From assembly GCA_037965595.1 (NCBI GenBank), contig CP150183.1, positions 806,001-870,000 of the forward strand: a stretch of 64,000 nucleotides of DNA, written 5' to 3'. The notes under the pieces are model-generated. The model was not told the origin of the DNA. It searched no databases and was given only the letters and a program-made list of their open reading frames with translations. Source of the DNA: Alkalihalobacillus sp. FSL W8-0930 (GTDB lineage: Bacteria; Bacillota; Bacilli; Bacillales; Bacillaceae_D). This document shows, piece after piece, positions 29,881 through 38,479 of the stretch. The position numbers and the translations under genes are program-made. Numbering within the stretch: the first letter of the stretch is position 1; each line of letters starts with the position of its first letter.

Positions 29881-30037
29881 TGCATAACATTATCCACAAC
29901 ATGTGAGTAATGTGGATAATGTTGTGCGTAAGGATTGTAAAGGAAATAATAAGAACGTTATGATCATGTAAAAAGAGAGTAATGAATGCTCGATGAACGC
30001 TATCTCCTGTGGAAATGTGTGTGGATAATGTGGATAT
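29881..30037. promoter_or_regulatory. DnaA-box cluster
   Basis: Three exact DnaA boxes: TTATCCACA at 29890-29898 and its complement TGTGGATAA at 29911-29919 and 30020-30028, plus a one-mismatch box TGTGGATAT at 30029-30037. The first two are the arms of a 17-bp inverted repeat (one G-T pair). The last two overlap the start of the downstream gene. Confidence 0.85.
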
Positions 30038-32201
30038 GTCAGAAAATAGTGCAAAATACATCAGGTGGTCTTTATTCGTTTTCTTCATCATGTTGGTAGT
30101 GAGTGCCTGCCCTAATTGGACAGAGGCCAAAGCGGATGATGTGCGTCTTGCACATAAGGATCAAGTCATCATTATCGTGCCGGGTATGAGCTTTGAAGAA
30201 GCGGAGTGGTTTCTAGATCATGGGGATGAGGCTTTATGGTCTGGTGCCTATTCAGGGGCAATGAATACAAAATCAGCTGGACTACACTCTGAACTGGGTA
30301 GTATGCTTACGCTCTCAGCCGGGAGAAGGTCAGCAGCCATTCCGCATACGACGCCTTACGAATTTGAAGAAGAAATGGAAGGGCAACTTGCTGGAGATCG
30401 GTACACACAGCTTACTGGTAACCTTGTAGTTGACGGGATCGTTTATCCACAGATTCAAGAACTACATAAAAAAAATCAAGACACTCATCATAAAGCACGT
30501 TTTGGAATGGTTGGAGACAGGCTTTTAGATGCAGGAAACCGTACATTTGTTATGGGAACAAGTGATACAGATCAATTCCATCGCTTTGCGCCGTTTCTTA
30601 CGATGACTAGCAAAGGGATGACAGAGGGATCCTTGAAAGAAAGTGTGATGAAGGATACCACAAGAGCGTATGGTGTGAAAATGAATGCCGAGTGGATGCT
30701 TGATGAAATAGCGAAGAGATCTGAAGTAAACTCACTTATCGTGGTTGAGTGGGGAGACCTGTACCGGTTGTTCACGTTGAAAAATCAAATGACCGATGTC
30801 GTATATGAAAAGCAACGAGAACAGGCACTGCGAGAGCTGGAAGCATTTATAGTAAACGTCCGAAAGGTACATCCTGATATGTGGTTAATCTCTCCTTTTG
30901 TTCATAAAGAAGCGTATTCGGACAAGAAGCAGCTTGCCCCCATTTATGAATGGACTAGTAATGGAGAGGGAGGCGCACTATTCTCTGATACAACAAGAAG
31001 AACGGATGTGCTAAGTAATGTGGATGTAGCGCCAAGCTTGATCGAGCGTATGGGGCTTTTGTCCACAGATTATGATCAAGGGTTTCCTTTAAAAAGAATC
31101 ACGAATGAAATCAATGATCCCAACCAATTAATTGAGCGAGTGGAAGAGTCATTCCATGTGTTTAAAACGAGAGCTTGGGTTTTATCCGTTTATGTAACAA
31201 GCTTAGCCATTTTGCTGCTTGGAGTAAGTGGATGGACGTGGTTCGGTAGGGAAAAGCAAACACAAAAAACGTTTTTAGAAATCCTTCTTTTATCTGCCTT
31301 AAGCTCTCCTCTATGGTTTTTATTATTAGCTAAGCTTGAATCAACCTCGTCTGCTGCGGGATTTTTTGTGCTACTCTTTTGTTGTTCTTTGTTGTGGGGA
31401 GGGAGTGTTAGGCTGCTACGAAGCTGGGGAATTCTGTTCACGGCACTAGTTACGGTTATAGCACTCAGCGTCGATCTTGTGACAGGCTCAACACTTTTAT
31501 CCCATTCTTACTTAGGGTATGATCCGTTAATCGGTGCACGGTTTTACGGGATAGGAAATGAATATGTGGGAATTTATATCATCTTTGTGTTTGTGATTAC
31601 CGTCTATCTAGTAAATATCCGAATAACCTGGCTAAGATGGGCGACATCGATTGTATTGATTTCAGGCCATCTCCTTTTCTTAGGGCACTCACAGCTTGGT
31701 GCAAATGCAGGTGGCTTTCTTTCTGCTTGCTTGGCTAGCTTCTTCTGGCTTATGTGGGCAATTCCGATCAAAGTGAGTAAGAAGAAGGTCATTTTTATTC
31801 TTATCGGAAGTGGTGTAGGTGCCTTATTCCTTCTATATGCTCTGCAGGCTGCTAGTCATTCGTCTCATATTGGAGTAGCCTATGAACGATTACTTGCAGG
31901 AGACGCTTCATATATTATAGATACCATTGCCAGAAAAGTAGAAATGAATGTTAAGCTCTTTAAGCATTCAAACTGGACGCAACTACTCGTCATTAGTTAT
32001 CTTTTAGCCGGGCTCATTCTCTGGAGAAGACTTGATCGATGGGCAGACGAAGGGAAGCAGGTGTTTATTAAAACAGGAGTGATAGGGTCCGTTATTCTAC
32101 TTTTAATAAATGATTCAGGTGTTGTTGCAGCGGCAACCTCTATGTTTTGTGTTGTGTCGATTTATTTTTATTGGAGACAAATAGAGCAAACAGACTACTG
32201 A
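30036..32201 (+). CDS. Large polytopic membrane protein with N-terminal exported domain
   Basis: A 721-residue protein not assigned to a named family. A first helix (about residues 11-30, WSLFVFFIMLVVSA) is followed by an extracytoplasmic domain of about 340 residues; VIIIVPGMSFEEAEW, SAGLHSELGSMLTLSAGRR and a later DVAPSLIERMGL recall alkaline-phosphatase-superfamily folds, but a complete metal site is not evident. From about residue 380 there are nine or ten helices. ATG 30036 is chosen; RBS is poor and GTG 30030 or 30009 are possible. DnaA boxes overlap the 5' end. It is inserted between tsaD and ydiF. Confidence 0.8.
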   Translation: MSENSAKYIRWSLFVFFIMLVVSACPNWTEAKADDVRLAHKDQVIIIVPGMSFEEAEWFLDHGDEALWSGAYSGAMNTKSAGLHSELGSMLTLSAGRRSAAIPHTTPYEFEEEMEGQLAGDRYTQLTGNLVVDGIVYPQIQELHKKNQDTHHKARFGMVGDRLLDAGNRTFVMGTSDTDQFHRFAPFLTMTSKGMTEGSLKESVMKDTTRAYGVKMNAEWMLDEIAKRSEVNSLIVVEWGDLYRLFTLKNQMTDVVYEKQREQALRELEAFIVNVRKVHPDMWLISPFVHKEAYSDKKQLAPIYEWTSNGEGGALFSDTTRRTDVLSNVDVAPSLIERMGLLSTDYDQGFPLKRITNEINDPNQLIERVEESFHVFKTRAWVLSVYVTSLAILLLGVSGWTWFGREKQTQKTFLEILLLSALSSPLWFLLLAKLESTSSAAGFFVLLFCCSLLWGGSVRLLRSWGILFTALVTVIALSVDLVTGSTLLSHSYLGYDPLIGARFYGIGNEYVGIYIIFVFVITVYLVNIRITWLRWATSIVLISGHLLFLGHSQLGANAGGFLSACLASFFWLMWAIPIKVSKKKVIFILIGSGVGALFLLYALQAASHSSHIGVAYERLLAGDASYIIDTIARKVEMNVKLFKHSNWTQLLVISYLLAGLILWRRLDRWADEGKQVFIKTGVIGSVILLLINDSGVVAAATSMFCVVSIYFYWRQIEQTDY

Positions 32202-32230
32202 TCATCTGGAATCAGTAGTCTGTTTTGTTT
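32191..32230. terminator. Terminator overlapping the membrane-protein stop
   Basis: CAGACTACTGA pairs with TCAGTAGTCTG, then TTTTGTTT; the stop codon is part of the stem. Confidence 0.85.
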
Positions 32231-32239
32231 AGATCGTAC

Positions 32240-34171
32240 CTATTCTTCTACTTGAAGGGTTTCCCATTCTTCCATGAGTGCCTCAAGTGTCTCGTTGGCA
32301 CTGTTGATAGAGCCTTGGAGCTCTGTAGCACGGACGTGATCCGCGAAAACGTCTGGATCGCATAGATCTGTTTCATATTGCTGAATCTTCTCTTCAAGTT
32401 CAGCCATTTCCGCTTCAATGGCCTCAATTCGGCGAACACGTTGACGTTCCTGTTTTTTCGCTTCTTTATCCTGTGAGTAGTTTTGTTTTGTTGTATGAAC
32501 ATCGTTTGATGATTGTATACTATTAGTTTGTTCTCTCAGTTGCTCGAATTGTCGTTGTTCTTCTTTTTTTTCTAGGTAATAATCGTAGTCACCTAAAAAT
32601 GAAGTCGTTTTCCCATCAGCTAACTCAACGGTTCGAGTGGTTAAACGATTTAAAAAGTAGCGGTCATGTGAAACGAATAATAATGTGCCTGGATAGTCGA
32701 TGAGTGCCGCCTCAAGAATTTCCTTTGAATCAAGATCAAGGTGGTTGGTAGGCTCATCTAGCAGAAGTACATTCGCCTTTTGCATCATTAGCTTTGCAAG
32801 CGCAAGGCGTGCTTTTTCCCCACCACTTAAAGCTGTGACAGGCTTTAACACATCATCCCCGCTAAATAGAAAATTCCCCAAAACAGTACGGATTTCCTTT
32901 TCAGGAGTCAGTCTATGCTCATCCCATAGTTCATGTAAAACCGTCTTATTTGAATGAAGCTCGGCTTGAACCTGATCGTAGTAACCAATCGTCACGTGAG
33001 AGCCAAAGCGAACCGTACCAGAGTCTGGCACAAGCTTGTTCATAATCGCTTTTAATAGTGTGGACTTCCCGGCACCGTTTGGACCGATTAAGGCAACATT
33101 TTCTCCGCGGTTTAACTCAAGCTGCAGGTGATCTAGAATGGTTTGTCCAGAAAAGGATAAGCTTAAATCGTTCACACGAAGAACTTCGTTTCCGCTTTGG
33201 CGCTCAATGTCAAAAGAGAATGAGGCAGATTTCTCAGAACCAGCTGGACGATCAAGTCTATCCATCTTCTCTAGCTGCTTTCGCCGACTTTGGGCTCGCT
33301 TGGTAGTTGAAGCTCGAACAAGGTTACGAGCAATAAAGTCCTCAAGCTTAGCTACTTCTGATTGCTGTTTCTCAAATTGCTTTAATTCTTGCTCATAACG
33401 CGCCGCTTTCTCATCTAAATAGAAGCTGTAGTTTCCAGGATAGCGGATCGACTTTTGTCTGGAAAGCTCCACAACACCTGTAACAATTTGATCAAGAAAG
33501 TATCGGTCATGGGAAACAAGTAGAATGGCACCTTTGTATCCTGTTAAAAATTGCTCAAGCCAGGATAAAGTGTCGATATCTAAGTGGTTGGTAGGTTCAT
33601 CTAGAATTAACAAATCTGGTTTTTGTAAAAGGAGCTTGGCCAGTGCTAGTCTTGTACGTTGTCCACCACTCAGTGTTGCGATACTTGTTGTGTAATCAAA
33701 GCTAGAAAAATGAAGTCCTGACAAGATACTGCGAATGTCTGCTTCATATTGATATCCGCCTTGATCCTTAAACGTTAATTGTAGTTCATCGTATTCCTTA
33801 ATTAATTTGTTATAGCTTGTCTCATCTGATAGGACTGATGGATCCGACATAAGCGACTCTAGTTCTCTTAATCGCTTCTCCATTTGCCGAAGGGGTTCAA
33901 AAACGGTAAGCATCTCATCCCAAATGGAACGTTCAGATGCAAGGCCACTATGCTGTTCAAGGTAACCAACACGTATGCCTTTTGGAATCATAATTTGTCC
34001 TGAGTCGGGCTGATATTCCCCTGCAATGATTTTAAGAAGCGTAGATTTACCTGCGCCATTTCGCCCAACGAGAGCCAATCTATCACCTGTTTGAACCTCA
34101 AGCTTTACATTCTCTAAAACAGGGTCAGCCACAAAGGCTTTCGATACATTTATACATTGTAAAACAATCAT
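32240..34171 (-). CDS. ydiF: ABC-F family ATPase YdiF
   Basis: Cytoplasmic translation-associated ATPase with two ABC domains and no membrane segments. Walker A GRNGAGKST and GPNGAGKST, signatures LSGGQRTRLALA and LSGGEKARLALA, and Walker B LILDEPTNHLD and LLLDEPTNHLD are all intact. The linker (about residues 240-310) is charged and helical and the C-terminal 100 residues form a Glu/Lys-rich coiled coil. 643 residues. RBS AAGGA. The same gene follows gcp in B. subtilis, though here transcribed opposite to its neighbours. Confidence 0.94.
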   Translation of the reverse strand: MIVLQCINVSKAFVADPVLENVKLEVQTGDRLALVGRNGAGKSTLLKIIAGEYQPDSGQIMIPKGIRVGYLEQHSGLASERSIWDEMLTVFEPLRQMEKRLRELESLMSDPSVLSDETSYNKLIKEYDELQLTFKDQGGYQYEADIRSILSGLHFSSFDYTTSIATLSGGQRTRLALAKLLLQKPDLLILDEPTNHLDIDTLSWLEQFLTGYKGAILLVSHDRYFLDQIVTGVVELSRQKSIRYPGNYSFYLDEKAARYEQELKQFEKQQSEVAKLEDFIARNLVRASTTKRAQSRRKQLEKMDRLDRPAGSEKSASFSFDIERQSGNEVLRVNDLSLSFSGQTILDHLQLELNRGENVALIGPNGAGKSTLLKAIMNKLVPDSGTVRFGSHVTIGYYDQVQAELHSNKTVLHELWDEHRLTPEKEIRTVLGNFLFSGDDVLKPVTALSGGEKARLALAKLMMQKANVLLLDEPTNHLDLDSKEILEAALIDYPGTLLFVSHDRYFLNRLTTRTVELADGKTTSFLGDYDYYLEKKEEQRQFEQLREQTNSIQSSNDVHTTKQNYSQDKEAKKQERQRVRRIEAIEAEMAELEEKIQQYETDLCDPDVFADHVRATELQGSINSANETLEALMEEWETLQVEE

Positions 34172-34261
34172 AATAAGTCCTTCCCGTGTACAGTTCTTTT
34201 TCTCTAGTGTAACGTATAATCAAACATCGTAACAACTTATGAATACTTCTCATGCGAACCC

Positions 34262-34289
34262 TTACATTCGCAGAAAAATAGTGTACAAT
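34262..34289 (+). promoter_or_regulatory. Promoter of rex
   Basis: TTACAT, 16-bp spacer, TACAAT, about 50 bases before the rex start. Confidence 0.6.
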
Positions 34290-34339
34290 GGATGTAGTTC
34301 TCTCTTCTAAAAGAGATGAACAGTCTCGGGAGGAACGTA

Positions 34340-34987
34340 ATGAAGTCAGAACACATGAAGATACCACAAGCAACAGCTAAAAGACTTCCGCTTTATTATC
34401 GGTTTTTGGAGAACTTACACGCTTCAGGGAAACAACGAGTGTCATCTACAGAATTGAGCGAAGCGGTTAAAGTGGATTCTGCAACAATTAGACGAGATTT
34501 TTCGTATTTTGGTGCATTAGGAAAGAAGGGATATGGTTATAATGTAAATTATTTGTTATCATTCTTTCGCGAAACATTAGACCAAGATGATTTAACGAAG
34601 GTAATGCTGGTTGGAGTCGGGAATTTAGGCACAGCATTTCTACACTATAACTTTTTTAAAAATAATAATACTCAAATTGAGATGGCTTTTGATGTTGACC
34701 CAGATAAAATAGGAACAGATGTTGGAGGCGTAGAAATCTACGACCTTAACGACTTTGAGGAAAAGCATACAAAAGAAATCACGGTAGCCATTTTAACAGT
34801 ACCAGCGACAGTCGCTCAGAAGATTGCGGACAGGCTTGTTGCTTCCGGAGTGAAGGCCATTCTGAACTTCACGCCTGCTAGACTAACCGTTCCAGACTCA
34901 GTGCGCGTTCACCACATTGACCTTGCAGTTGAATTGCAAGCGCTTGTTTACTTTTTAAAGCACTACCCACTCGATTCACCAGAATAA
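34340..34987 (+). CDS. rex: Redox-sensing repressor Rex
   Basis: Repressor that leaves DNA when NADH binds, controlling fermentative and respiratory genes. N-terminal winged helix ([26 protein letters not shown]) and Rossmann domain with [15 protein letters not shown] near residue 95 and FDVDPDKIG are canonical. 215 residues. ATG 34340 has GGGAGG six bases upstream; an earlier in-frame ATG at 34316 has none. Followed by tatA after 16 bases. Confidence 0.96.
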   Translation: MKSEHMKIPQATAKRLPLYYRFLENLHASGKQRVSSTELSEAVKVDSATIRRDFSYFGALGKKGYGYNVNYLLSFFRETLDQDDLTKVMLVGVGNLGTAFLHYNFFKNNNTQIEMAFDVDPDKIGTDVGGVEIYDLNDFEEKHTKEITVAILTVPATVAQKIADRLVASGVKAILNFTPARLTVPDSVRVHHIDLAVELQALVYFLKHYPLDSPE

Positions 34988-35003
34988 GGAGGATGAAATA
35001 GTT

Positions 35004-35183
35004 ATGCAAATGGGACCATGGAGTATCATTTTAATAGCAATTGTTGCTTTATTAATATTTGGGCCTAAGAAGCTGCCGGAGCTTGGAAAAGCATTTGGCT
35101 CTAGCTTAAGAGAATTCAAAAATGCAACAAAAGGTCTTGCAGATGATGAAGAAGAAAAGAAACGTGAGAAAGACCAAGCTTAA
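35004..35183 (+). CDS. tatA: Twin-arginine translocase subunit TatA
   Basis: A 59-residue pore-forming component of the Tat export system. One N-terminal helix (WSIILIAIVALLIFG), the FGPKKLPELGKAFG hinge and amphipathic helix, then an acidic/basic tail ending KREKDQA. RBS AAGGAGG lies 11 bases before ATG 35004; the closer ATG at 34993 runs into a stop. Pairs with tatC downstream; corresponds to tatAY of B. subtilis. Confidence 0.94.
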   Translation: MQMGPWSIILIAIVALLIFGPKKLPELGKAFGSSLREFKNATKGLADDEEEKKREKDQA

Positions 35184-35201
35184 TCTAAGGATGGATCTTA
35201 T

Positions 35202-35954
35202 ATGAAAGAACAGGACATGTCCATATGGGCCCACCTTGAAGAATTAAGGCGAAGACTCTTTGTCGTCCTCGCCTTTTTTATTGTGGCGCTAATAATCGGA
35301 TTCTTTATTTCATCACCCCTCATCACGTTACTACAGCAAACACCTGAAGCACGCGATTTACCAATGAACGCTTTTAAGATGACGGATCCACTTCGTATTT
35401 TTATGACATTCACGTTAGCGATTGGATTGGTCTTAATCTTTCCAGTGGTTCTTTATCAGCTTTGGGCTTTCGTGAAGCCAGGCTTGCATGAAAAGGAACA
35501 AAAGGCTACACTTGCTTATATTCCTATCGCCTTTGTATTGTTTTTAGTTGGCGTTGCATTTGCTTATTTTGTTTTGTTTCCATTTATCCTTTCGTTTATG
35601 TCTACCATGGCGGATCGGTTAAATATAACAGAGCAATATGGAATCAATGAATACTTTGCTTTTCTCTTTCAATTAATTTTACCGTTTGGTGCGTTATTCC
35701 AATTGCCTGTTGTTGTGATGTTTTTAACGAGAATTGGTCTACTTACACCTGACTTTTTACGTACAATCCGCAAGTATGCTTACTTTGTCTTATTAGTCAT
35801 TGCTGGGTTTATAACACCACCAGATTTATTTTCACATTTAATGGTAACCGTTCCGTTACTGTTACTCTACGAATTTAGTATTTGGCTTTCTAAGCTGACC
35901 TATCGTAAGTACAAATTAACTGAAGACGTAGCCGAAAAGAAGCAATCAGATTAA
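35202..35954 (+). CDS. tatC: Twin-arginine translocase receptor subunit TatC
   Basis: Six-helix membrane protein that binds twin-arginine signal peptides with TatA as partner. SIWAHLEELRRRLFVVL at the N terminus carries the signal-binding segment, and RPG-like VKPGLHEKE and the FELPVV-like LFQLPVVVMFLTRIGLLTP motif are present. 250 residues. RBS AAGGATGG. 18 bases after tatA. Exported substrates are unknown; the nitrate reductase here is of the cytoplasm-facing type. Confidence 0.95.
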   Translation: MKEQDMSIWAHLEELRRRLFVVLAFFIVALIIGFFISSPLITLLQQTPEARDLPMNAFKMTDPLRIFMTFTLAIGLVLIFPVVLYQLWAFVKPGLHEKEQKATLAYIPIAFVLFLVGVAFAYFVLFPFILSFMSTMADRLNITEQYGINEYFAFLFQLILPFGALFQLPVVVMFLTRIGLLTPDFLRTIRKYAYFVLLVIAGFITPPDLFSHLMVTVPLLLLYEFSIWLSKLTYRKYKLTEDVAEKKQSD

Positions 35955-35985
35955 AAATAGAAACGATATGGAGATGTGATTAGCC

Positions 35986-36819
35986 ATGAATACAGTCAAT
36001 CAATCATTATATGAATTTTTGCAAGAGCGAACTAAAGAAGTGACTGAGACATGGTTTAAAACGCTTGAAGAAGATGATGTAGATTCTGTCTATTCGGTAA
36101 AGGATGCCGATTCCATCTATAAGCTTATGCAGCAAAATGAAGAATACATAAAGAATCTGACTCGTCTTTTTATCACACCAACTTCTGAAGTACACAACCG
36201 TATCCTAAGCTGGATTGGTGACATTGGAAGTGATCGGGCTCATCTACAAACACCTCTAAATCAAATGTTTCGTGAGTTTGTTCGGACGAGAGATATTTTT
36301 CTGTCATACATTGAGAAGTTTGTTGAAAAGAGTTCAGTTGAGGTAACAAAAGAACAGCACGACGAATGGAAACATCAAGTTGTCAAAACTCTTGATTTCA
36401 CAATTCAACATTTTATTAAGAAGATTGATACAAATACAACCGTTCAATTAGAAGCGCAGAAGGAAATGATTAACGAACTTAGTTCCCCTGTTATTCTTCT
36501 ACAAAATAGCAGTGCACTCCTGCCACTTGTAGGAGATATTGACACGGCTCGTGCAAAATCTATTCTAGAAAATACGCTTGCACAATGTGCAGAAAAGGGC
36601 GTAGATCACTTGTATCTAGACTTATCTGGAGTTGTGATCATTGATACAATGGTTGCGAATGAAATCTTTCAATTAATCTCTGCTTTGTCCATTATCGGAG
36701 TAAGAACCACATTATCTGGTATCCGCCCTGAAATTGCACAAACAGCCGTTCAATTAGGACTTTCATTCGATCAGATTCGAATTAAATCTACACTTGCTCA
36801 AGCGTTGGCTGAGAAATAA
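35986..36819 (+). CDS. RsbR-family stressosome protein (STAS domain)
   Basis: A 277-residue RsbT co-antagonist-like protein. The N-terminal 155 residues are a helical sensor domain with no haem ligand obvious; the C-terminal STAS domain has LDLSGVVIIDTMVANE and TTLSGIRPEIAQ, containing the two threonines equivalent to those phosphorylated by RsbT in RsbR proteins. Predicted part of the stressosome that feeds SigB activation, though SigB genes are not in this window. Stands 31 bases after tatC and ends at a strong terminator. Confidence 0.88.
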   Translation: MNTVNQSLYEFLQERTKEVTETWFKTLEEDDVDSVYSVKDADSIYKLMQQNEEYIKNLTRLFITPTSEVHNRILSWIGDIGSDRAHLQTPLNQMFREFVRTRDIFLSYIEKFVEKSSVEVTKEQHDEWKHQVVKTLDFTIQHFIKKIDTNTTVQLEAQKEMINELSSPVILLQNSSALLPLVGDIDTARAKSILENTLAQCAEKGVDHLYLDLSGVVIIDTMVANEIFQLISALSIIGVRTTLSGIRPEIAQTAVQLGLSFDQIRIKSTLAQALAEK

Positions 36820-36827
36820 TCTGTATG

Positions 36828-36864
36828 AGACTGATCATCCTTAAATAGGATGATCAGTCTTTTT
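36828..36864 (+). terminator. Terminator after RsbR-like gene
   Basis: Perfect 13-bp stem AGACTGATCATCC / GGATGATCAGTCT, then TTTT. Confidence 0.92.
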
Positions 36865-36897
36865 GTTTTTAAGTCTAGCTCCTTACCTTAAAATAGT

Positions 36898-36915
36898 TTG
36901 TGAAATTATGAACAA
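36898..36915. promoter_or_regulatory. Candidate Rex-binding site
   Basis: TTGTGAAATTATGAACAA matches the Rex consensus TTGTGAA-W4-TTCACAA except at two positions of the right arm. It lies 110 bases upstream of the DoxX gene. Confidence 0.4.
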
Positions 36916-37024
36916 AGTTTGTCATTCTTCTCCAGACCCACACAAATCAAATGAAATCGCTTATACTATGAGTAGAAAGAGAATGTGAAACACTTCACAT
37001 AATACAAAACAAGGAGGAATTCAT

Positions 37025-37552
37025 ATGTTTATTCGATTTTTAAGAGAAAGTAAATGGGCTTCTGGAATACTGGCATTCTTACGTTTGTATCTAGGGTGGA
37101 CCTGGTTAACTTCAGGTCTTGGAAAAGTAACTGGAGAATTTTCTGCAGGAGGATTTTTGCAAGCAGCTGTGACCAATCCTGTAGTAAAAGGTGAAGAAGT
37201 CGTGTATCCATTCTATGTGAGCTTTCTTGAGAATGTCGCATTACCATATGAAGGACTCTTTAGCACTGTTGTTGCTTGGGGAGAAATTTTAGTAGGTCTT
37301 GGATTAATCTTAGGATTTTTAACTACTGCGGCTGCATTCTTCGGAATCGTGATGAATCTATCATTTTTACTAGCGGGAACTGTATCTGTGAACCCGATCA
37401 TGATCGTACTCGGATTCATTATTTTAGTAGCGGGAGTGAATGCAGGTAGGTTTGGATTAGATCGATACATCCTCCCATTTATAAAACGAAAATGGAACAA
37501 AAAAGATAAGCATATAGATCGTCTAGACACTAGAGCTGGACAACCGGCTTAA
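37025..37552 (+). CDS. DoxX-family membrane protein
   Basis: A 175-residue four-helix membrane protein. RLYLGWTWLTSGLGKVTG near residue 21, WGEILVGLGLILG and the NPIMIVLGFIILVAGVNAGRFGLDRY segment are typical of the DoxX/TQO-small subunit family, whose members couple to thiol or sulfur-compound oxidation or to superoxide-detoxifying complexes. RBS AAGGAGG. Monocistronic by its surroundings. A TATACT -10 at 36962-36967 is possible. Precise role unknown. Confidence 0.88.
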   Translation: MFIRFLRESKWASGILAFLRLYLGWTWLTSGLGKVTGEFSAGGFLQAAVTNPVVKGEEVVYPFYVSFLENVALPYEGLFSTVVAWGEILVGLGLILGFLTTAAAFFGIVMNLSFLLAGTVSVNPIMIVLGFIILVAGVNAGRFGLDRYILPFIKRKWNKKDKHIDRLDTRAGQPA

Positions 37553-37563
37553 TTGTTTAAACC

Positions 37564-37815
37564 GGCACAAAACTAAAAATTAATGAGAGAATGGCGAATG
37601 ATTAGATTATGAATCATTCGCCATTCGTGGTTTTTAGAAAAACAGCGGAAGGAGAACCCGAGACTCCTACGGAACAGAACGTGGTGAAGACACTGCAGCG
37701 GCGTCCTTTCGGCGGGTAGGCTGAGGCCGTTCCCGGCGGGTGCGAGGGACTCTTCTTTAGCGGATTATTTGCTATATTCGTTTTTTACCCGCTACATTCA
37801 AGTTATGTCCCGCTC
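37564..37815. repeat. Interspersed MITE-like repeat, copy 1
   Basis: About 250 bases, shared with 62089-62312. Begins with hairpin ATGGCGAATGATT / AATCATTCGCCAT, then the core AGCGGAAGGAGAACCCGAGA and GTGAAGACACTGCAGC, and ends near ATGTCCCGC. No open frame with coding signs. Confidence 0.8.
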
Positions 37816-37845
37816 TCTTTTCTATATGAAATAATAAAAGATGTT

Positions 37846-37874
37846 TTGAAAAAATGTGGGAGGGTATATAAAAT
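37846..37874 (+). promoter_or_regulatory. Promoter of small exported protein gene
   Basis: TTGAAA, 17-bp spacer, TAAAAT, 28 bases before the start codon. Confidence 0.65.
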
Positions 37875-37902
37875 CATGATAATACATTTGGAGGAATGAG
37901 CG

Positions 37903-38220
37903 ATGAATAAACTTCACGTTTGGATTCCGCTTTTTTTTATGGTCTGTTTGATTGGTTCAATTAGTAGTGAGCCTGTAACCACCAGTGTGCAATCTGATGA
38001 GTATACATCTTCATATCAAATAAATGAACATTCACAACAACAAAGAGCGGCTTCTACTGAGGCAGTAAGTACACAAACACTTGTATTTAAAGATGAAATA
38101 ACGGAGGAACCAACAAGAGAACGGGAGTCTACTCATAGAGAACATCTGATGAATAATTGGTCTATTGTTATAAATGAATTATCAAAAAAGAAAACAAAAA
38201 TCGCATACGATGAACTATAA
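37903..38220 (+). CDS. Small exported protein, unknown function
   Basis: A 105-residue protein with an N-terminal hydrophobic signal (WIPLFFMVCLIGSIS, residues 5-19) after a Lys-containing start, then a hydrophilic, Ser/Thr/Glu-rich region that looks disordered and ends in a basic segment SKKKTKIAYDEL. RBS GGAGG and a good promoter support expression. The Cys in MVCLIGS is not in a proper lipobox. No family recognised; lies between the repeat element and ydiK. Confidence 0.78.
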   Translation: MNKLHVWIPLFFMVCLIGSISSEPVTTSVQSDEYTSSYQINEHSQQQRAASTEAVSTQTLVFKDEITEEPTRERESTHREHLMNNWSIVINELSKKKTKIAYDEL

Positions 38221-38223
38221 CAA

Positions 38224-38257
38224 AAAAGCCCATCTCCACTTTGGAAAAGGGCTTTTA
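38224..38257. terminator. Terminator between exported protein and ydiK
   Basis: AAAAGCCC pairs with GGGCTTTT with an inner TCC/GGA; usable by both convergent genes. Confidence 0.8.
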
Positions 38258-38271
38258 TGTATGATTTTGAA

Positions 38272-38478
38272 TTAATCTTTCTTTTGCATGTTTTTGATGG
38301 TCTTTCTGAGGATAAGGAAACGGAAAGCCATATAAAAATCATAGGCCGCTAAAGCAGCTAGCAACACATTAATAAAGGTCCAACCGTTTCGACTAACGCT
38401 GTTTGAAGTTAGAATGGTTATAAACACTCCAAGTAGAATATAAAAGGTTGCAACAAAGATTGGAGAAAAACCTCTCAT
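38272..38478 (-). CDS. ydiK: YdiK-like small membrane protein
   Basis: A 68-residue two-helix protein (MRGFSPIFVATFYILLG... and NVLLAALAAYDFYMAFRFLIL) with a basic C terminus KNMQKKD. Size, topology and position beside ydiL match B. subtilis ydiK, whose function is unknown. The start at 38478 has GGAGGG five bases upstream; an in-frame ATG at 38490 does not. Its start overlaps the end of ydiL by a few bases or abuts it, so the two are one operon. Confidence 0.82.
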   Translation of the reverse strand: MRGFSPIFVATFYILLGVFITILTSNSVSRNGWTFINVLLAALAAYDFYMAFRFLILRKTIKNMQKKD

Positions 38479-38479
38479 A

